The notes under the pieces were generated by a model that saw only the letters and a list, made by a program, of their open reading frames with translations, was not told the DNA's origin and searched no databases. The translations under genes were made by a program, and so were the position numbers. Source: Trichoderma breve (taxonomy: Eukaryota > Ascomycota > Sordariomycetes > Hypocreales > Hypocreaceae). From it: a DNA stretch of 64,000 nt. This document shows, in pieces, positions 61,053 to 64,000 of the stretch (position 1 is its first letter; every line of letters begins with the position of its first letter). The stretch lies in NCBI RefSeq assembly GCF_028502605.1, contig NC_079233.1, positions 5,208,001 to 5,272,000 of the forward strand. The letters run 5' to 3'.

Positions 61053-61346
61053 GAATCGTGTGCTCTTCTTCTGGATGTTGTAGTCGCTCAAGGTGTAACC
61101 GTCTTCCAGCTGCTTACCAGCAAAGATCAAGCGCTGCTGGTCAGGAGGAATGCCCTCTTTGTCCTGAATCTTGGACTTGACGTTGTCGATGGTGTCGGAA
61201 GATTCCACCTCGAGGATTGTCTTGCCGGTGAGAGTCTTGATGAAAATCTGTATACCACCACGGAGACGGAGGATAAGGTGAAGTGTGCTCTCCTTCTGAA
61301 TCTTGGACTTGACGTTGTCGATGGTGTTGGAAGATTCCACCTCGAG
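61053..61346 (-). pseudogene. Broken polyubiquitin
   Basis: On the minus strand: [17 protein letters not shown] followed directly by [14 protein letters not shown], then a second unit ([20 protein letters not shown] and [17 protein letters not shown]) that ends at [10 protein letters not shown]. The first unit lacks ubiquitin residues about 32-62, the likely result of recombination between the two Ile-Gln codon pairs. The second unit has Ile for Met1, lacks one Thr in TITLEV and loses its LRLRGG end. It cannot give a normal ubiquitin chain. The sequence upstream (61430-61500) has CAACAG-type repeats and a possible leader intron. Functional polyubiquitin is presumably elsewhere. Confidence 0.85.
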
Positions 61347-61429
61347 GGGATGGAAAAAAAAGAAGAGCTATGTTCCATCTGTCAGTAGCTAAGCTGTATA
61401 CTCTTGGGCAACTTACTTACGACTTGCTG

Positions 61430-61475
61430 GTGCTGTTGTTGTTGGTGCTGTTGCTGTTGATGGTGGAGGCAAAAA
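61430..61475 (-). repeat. CAACAG/CAGCAC microsatellite-like tract
   Basis: On the minus strand, CAACAGCAACAGCACCAACAACAACAGCACCAGCA precedes a GTAAGTAAGT donor-like site. It looks like the leader of the broken polyubiquitin gene. Confidence 0.5.
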
Positions 61476-61756
61476 AGAGAGTGGCTGCCTGAGGAGGTCT
61501 GAATGCACAAAACTTCACTTCACTTCACTTCGCGTCACTTCACTTCCCTTCCCTGCACTTTGGCTTCACATTTGTCCTTTGTCATTCCCCACATTACTAA
61601 ATTGTTATTTTCGCAAATTCTATATCAGTCTTATAGGGTGAAAGAATTGTTCAATTGGTGCTAATACCAGACAATGTTGCTACCTACCCAGTAATAAGCT
61701 CTCATTTTCAAGCTGTGTCGTCTTTTCGACACATTTTTGTATGAGTAGTAGTAATT

Positions 61757-61797
61757 ACATATCCCACGGATGACCACGCAGGGAAAATGGTTCACTA
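61757..61797 (-). pseudogene. Scrap of nucleoside phosphorylase NLR domain
   Basis: The minus strand reads [15 protein letters not shown], almost identical to [15 protein letters not shown] at 60121. It then degenerates. At about 40 bases it is too short to be anything but a remnant. Confidence 0.6.
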
Positions 61798-62293
61798 AGC
61801 CTGCTTCTTCCATCTCAAAGCACAAAACGTCCTTTTCACTGCGTACCTAGTACTAGTCCAGATAATACAGTCGATGGCCATATACTCTTTCTGGTCAGTA
61901 AAAAGCTGAAAGGTGGAAACTCTCTGTGTTTTGCTATGCTCTTCTATTACTACTAGGTAGGTAGGTAGGTACTTAGGTATAAAAAAGATACAGAGGTAGG
62001 TACCTGGTAGGTTAGTACCAGGTAGGTAGGCACTGCCTGTAGATACCGAAAATGTGAGGCCACTTGTAAGGTACGCGCGCAACCGAGGCAGGAGCAAAAT
62101 TTTCCCAGGTGGGAGCCAGTTTGCAAATTCTTTGTTTCCCTCATCAACATCAGCGGTAGCGGATCAGCAGCAACAACACTAACGCCGTACGCGAGCGCTT
62201 GAAAAGTACAGAATAACTACTGTCAGATGAAAGAACTCGTGTAGAGGATCCTTCTATTCTCGCTGTTTTTTTCTTCTTTTTTTCAGAAAAGAA

Positions 62294-62765
62294 ATGGTGA
62301 ATTTTGTTCAACACCTTCTTGCTGTCATCTAAACATGGCCGAATGTGCTACGGCATGCTAACTACCTATATATATATATAGTATATCGACCAGTTTCTCG
62401 ACGAAGCCCTCCGCCTTTTGAGGAGCGAGGGTGGTGGTGCGGTCGCTCCTGGTAGCCGCGGCGGCGATGGCGGTCGTGGCGGTGGGAAGGGCAGCAGTAA
62501 GTTTTGGCCAGGCATTGATCTATTAATACTAACTATTGAGATAGGGCACCGTGGCAAGCGTGGATGTAAGAAGAACATACTCTATATAAACGATCGATCT
62601 CGAAACTGACACAGATGGGTAGCCAAGAAGAAGAAGGAAGAGGAGAAGAAGAAGAGGGAGATGCTGGCCTTGGGCCTTAAACAAGAGGAAGAAGAAGAAG
62701 AAGAAGAGAAAAAAGAGGAGAAGGGGGAGGAGGAAGAGGAAGACAAGAAGATGGATCTCCCATGA
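62294..62765 (+). CDS. Micro-exon modular protein, family copy 4 (short form)
   Basis: I read join(62294-62296, 62382-62496, 62545-62565, 62623-62765), 93 residues. The ATG is followed directly by a GTGAAT donor; the next exons are phase 1. Modules: YIDQFLDEALRLLRSEGGG head; a Gly/Arg stretch ending in RGGGKGS; a 21-nt exon coding RHRGKRG; and a last exon that fuses the Lys/Glu module ([12 protein letters not shown]) directly to MLALGLKQEE, an acidic run and the end MDLP. The GTLS..Q segment is missing, so this copy has lost one intron and part of the final module, by deletion or gene conversion. Its upstream sequence matches copy 2 and its end matches copy 3. Confidence 0.55.
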
Positions 62766-62769
62766 GGAG

Positions 62770-62929
62770 TTTTTTTTTTTTTGAAGAGGAGAAGAAGAAG
62801 AGGGAGATGCTGGCCTTGGGCCTTAAGCAAGAGGAAGAAGAAGAAGAAGAAGAAGAGAAAAAAATAAAAATAAAAAAAGAGGAGAAGGAGGAGGAGGAAG
62901 AGGAAGACAAGAAGATGGATCTCCCATGA
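62770..62929 (+). repeat. Tandem duplicate of the copy 4 terminal exon
   Basis: After a poly-T run, GAAGAGGAGAAGAAGAAGAG followed by the ATGCTGGCCTTGGGCCTTAA block and the acidic run to AAGATGGATCTCCCATGA repeats the last exon (62637-62765) almost exactly. It has a longer GAA/AAAATAAAA run containing stops, and lies downstream of the stop codon. An unspliced spare copy. Confidence 0.8.
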
Positions 62930-62949
62930 GGTTTTTTTTTTCTTTTCTA

Positions 62950-63435
62950 TTTATATATGACTGCTGTGGAAATTGCATCACCCGATCATTGTTGAACTAC
63001 TTCTTGAAAATGGCGCTGATTATACTGCACGCCTGGATACACCTAGCGAGAACTACACAGCCATTGGCTTGGCAATACGACTGGGCAATAAGCGCATAGT
63101 TCAACTCTTTCTTAACAAGATCACTCATCCAGTTAAAGAGGCAGCGCAAGTCAAAAGAATGATACTTTCTTCTGCGGTAGCGTTTCAAACTACAGAAGTT
63201 GCCCAGATGGTTTTTGAGAAGGATCCCAGCCTAGGTTTAAAGGGAAGTATGGAAGAAAGTTGCTACGAATGGCAGTTCATAACGGCGATCATGAAACGAT
63301 AGAAATACTTCTCGAGAAAGGTGCGAGCCCTGACCGAAAGGATATCGCTGGAAGAGATCAATTACTCGCTGAAGCAGAACTCTTTGACAAAGAGTGGCTT
63401 GGTCAGAAGTTGGACGTTTACCTGAATTCTGCATA
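62950..63435 (+). pseudogene. Ankyrin-repeat fragment of an NLR-type gene
   Basis: Two ankyrin blocks in different frames. Block 1 (62973-63250): HHPIIVELLLENGADYTARL, YTAIGLAIRLGNKRIVQLFL and EVAQMVFEKDP. Block 2 (63245-63435): YGRKLLRMAVHNGDHETIEI and LLEKGASPDRKDIAGRDQLL, ending DVYLNSA and TAG. A further frame change separates TAVEIA (about 62958) from block 1. No upstream NACHT is present. The fragment looks like the 3' end of an ankyrin NLR broken by frameshifts. An intron between blocks is possible but no clean splice sites were seen. Confidence 0.65.
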
Positions 63436-64000
63436 GCAAGGCTTACAATACACATATTTCTTGACGCAAGTTTATGAATGCGAGCTTAGAAGAAGCTAAA
63501 ATATATAGAGACCACCTTTGCTGGAGATAGCTGTGGATCTTTTCTATCCTTCATCTCGTCTATCGTGGACCTTCTCGCTCGAAAGGCGCGGGAGCGGCTA
63601 AGCGGGATGCGACGCTGAGCATGGATGAAGCGTGGACTTAAGCGCCCGTGAGACGGACAAAGGAAATGAAACTGGGCCAAGAAGGAATAGTGTATGTGTA
63701 GATGTCTGAATGTCGGCAATTCATCGATATATTGCGGTTTCACAGATAGTATGTTCCCTTGAACGCTCTCTAAATAGTTGAAACTTGTATTACATCATGG
63801 TACAAAGACATCTCGTGACTTGAACCGACAACAACAAAGAATTTCTCAAACAAAAATTACAATGCCCAGTACGCCACTGTTACACAGCCCAAAAAGCAGA
63901 TCAAACGATGCGACGGCAAATTCTGAACAGCAGATCAAAAGAGTCGGCAGAGGCGACGAATGACAGCCAGTCGCTTGAGGCTTGCGATGGCGCCTGAGAC
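63436..64000. other. No supported feature
   Basis: Short open frames only, without recognisable domains or splice structure. Confidence 0.4.

Larger units (their letters stand above)
61379..62293. other. Intergenic region with an NLR scrap and copy 4 promoter
   Basis: A scrap of the phosphorylase domain lies at 61757-61797 (separate entry). (TAGG)n words occur at 61955-62030. The segment 62069-62237 matches the upstream region of copy 2. No intact gene is seen. Confidence 0.5.

Overview
The window is nuclear DNA of a filamentous ascomycete. Genes are split by many 45-80 nt introns (one of 217 nt) with GTAAGT-type donors and CTAAC/CTAAT branch points. The conserved genes (AbaA, Mrd1, ELL, dynein light chain LC8) and the NACHT/ankyrin relics point to the Sordariomycetes, most likely Hypocreales. 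That placement is inferred from family knowledge, not from a search.

Layout. 2.3-13.0 kb is a conserved housekeeping block: a conserved unknown protein (+), a small putative regulator (-), a family-16 lysine methyltransferase (-) and the RNA polymerase II elongation factor ELL (-). 13.0-24.2 kb is an 11-kb stretch with no recognisable gene and many GTAC-rich short repeats. At 24.2-24.9 kb lies a seven-exon dynein light chain gene (-) that is easy to miss because its exons are 23-70 nt. 25.6-29.05 kb holds a 5'-truncated NACHT/ankyrin gene joined to a Chk2/Rad53-like kinase, with a retropepsin fragment in one intron. 29-50 kb is accessory, repeat-rich, partly AT-rich DNA. It carries NLR relics, a micro-exon gene (33.2-34.2 kb) and a 1431-residue intronless protein (36.9-41.2 kb) with tandem repeats, a GIY-YIG-like segment and an array of zinc-binding Cys pairs. 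50.0-56.6 kb returns to conserved genes: the conidiation regulator AbaA (-) and the ribosome biogenesis factor Mrd1 (-). 57-63.5 kb is again accessory: a conserved small unknown protein, three more micro-exon genes, a broken polyubiquitin, and fragments of nucleoside-phosphorylase and ankyrin NLR domains.

Main novelty. Four paralogous micro-exon genes (33.2, 59.3, 61.0 and 62.3 kb) were reconstructed by hand. In each, the first intron lies directly after the ATG and every later intron is phase 1, so each exon is an exchangeable module: a short hydrophobic head, Gly-rich, a 15-21 nt Arg/Lys exon, Lys/Glu-rich, and a GTLS..Q-ALGL plus acidic tail. They sit among broken NLR genes, and one has an antisense NLR fragment as its C-terminus. 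I do not recognise the family. Splice models are read by eye and need transcript support.
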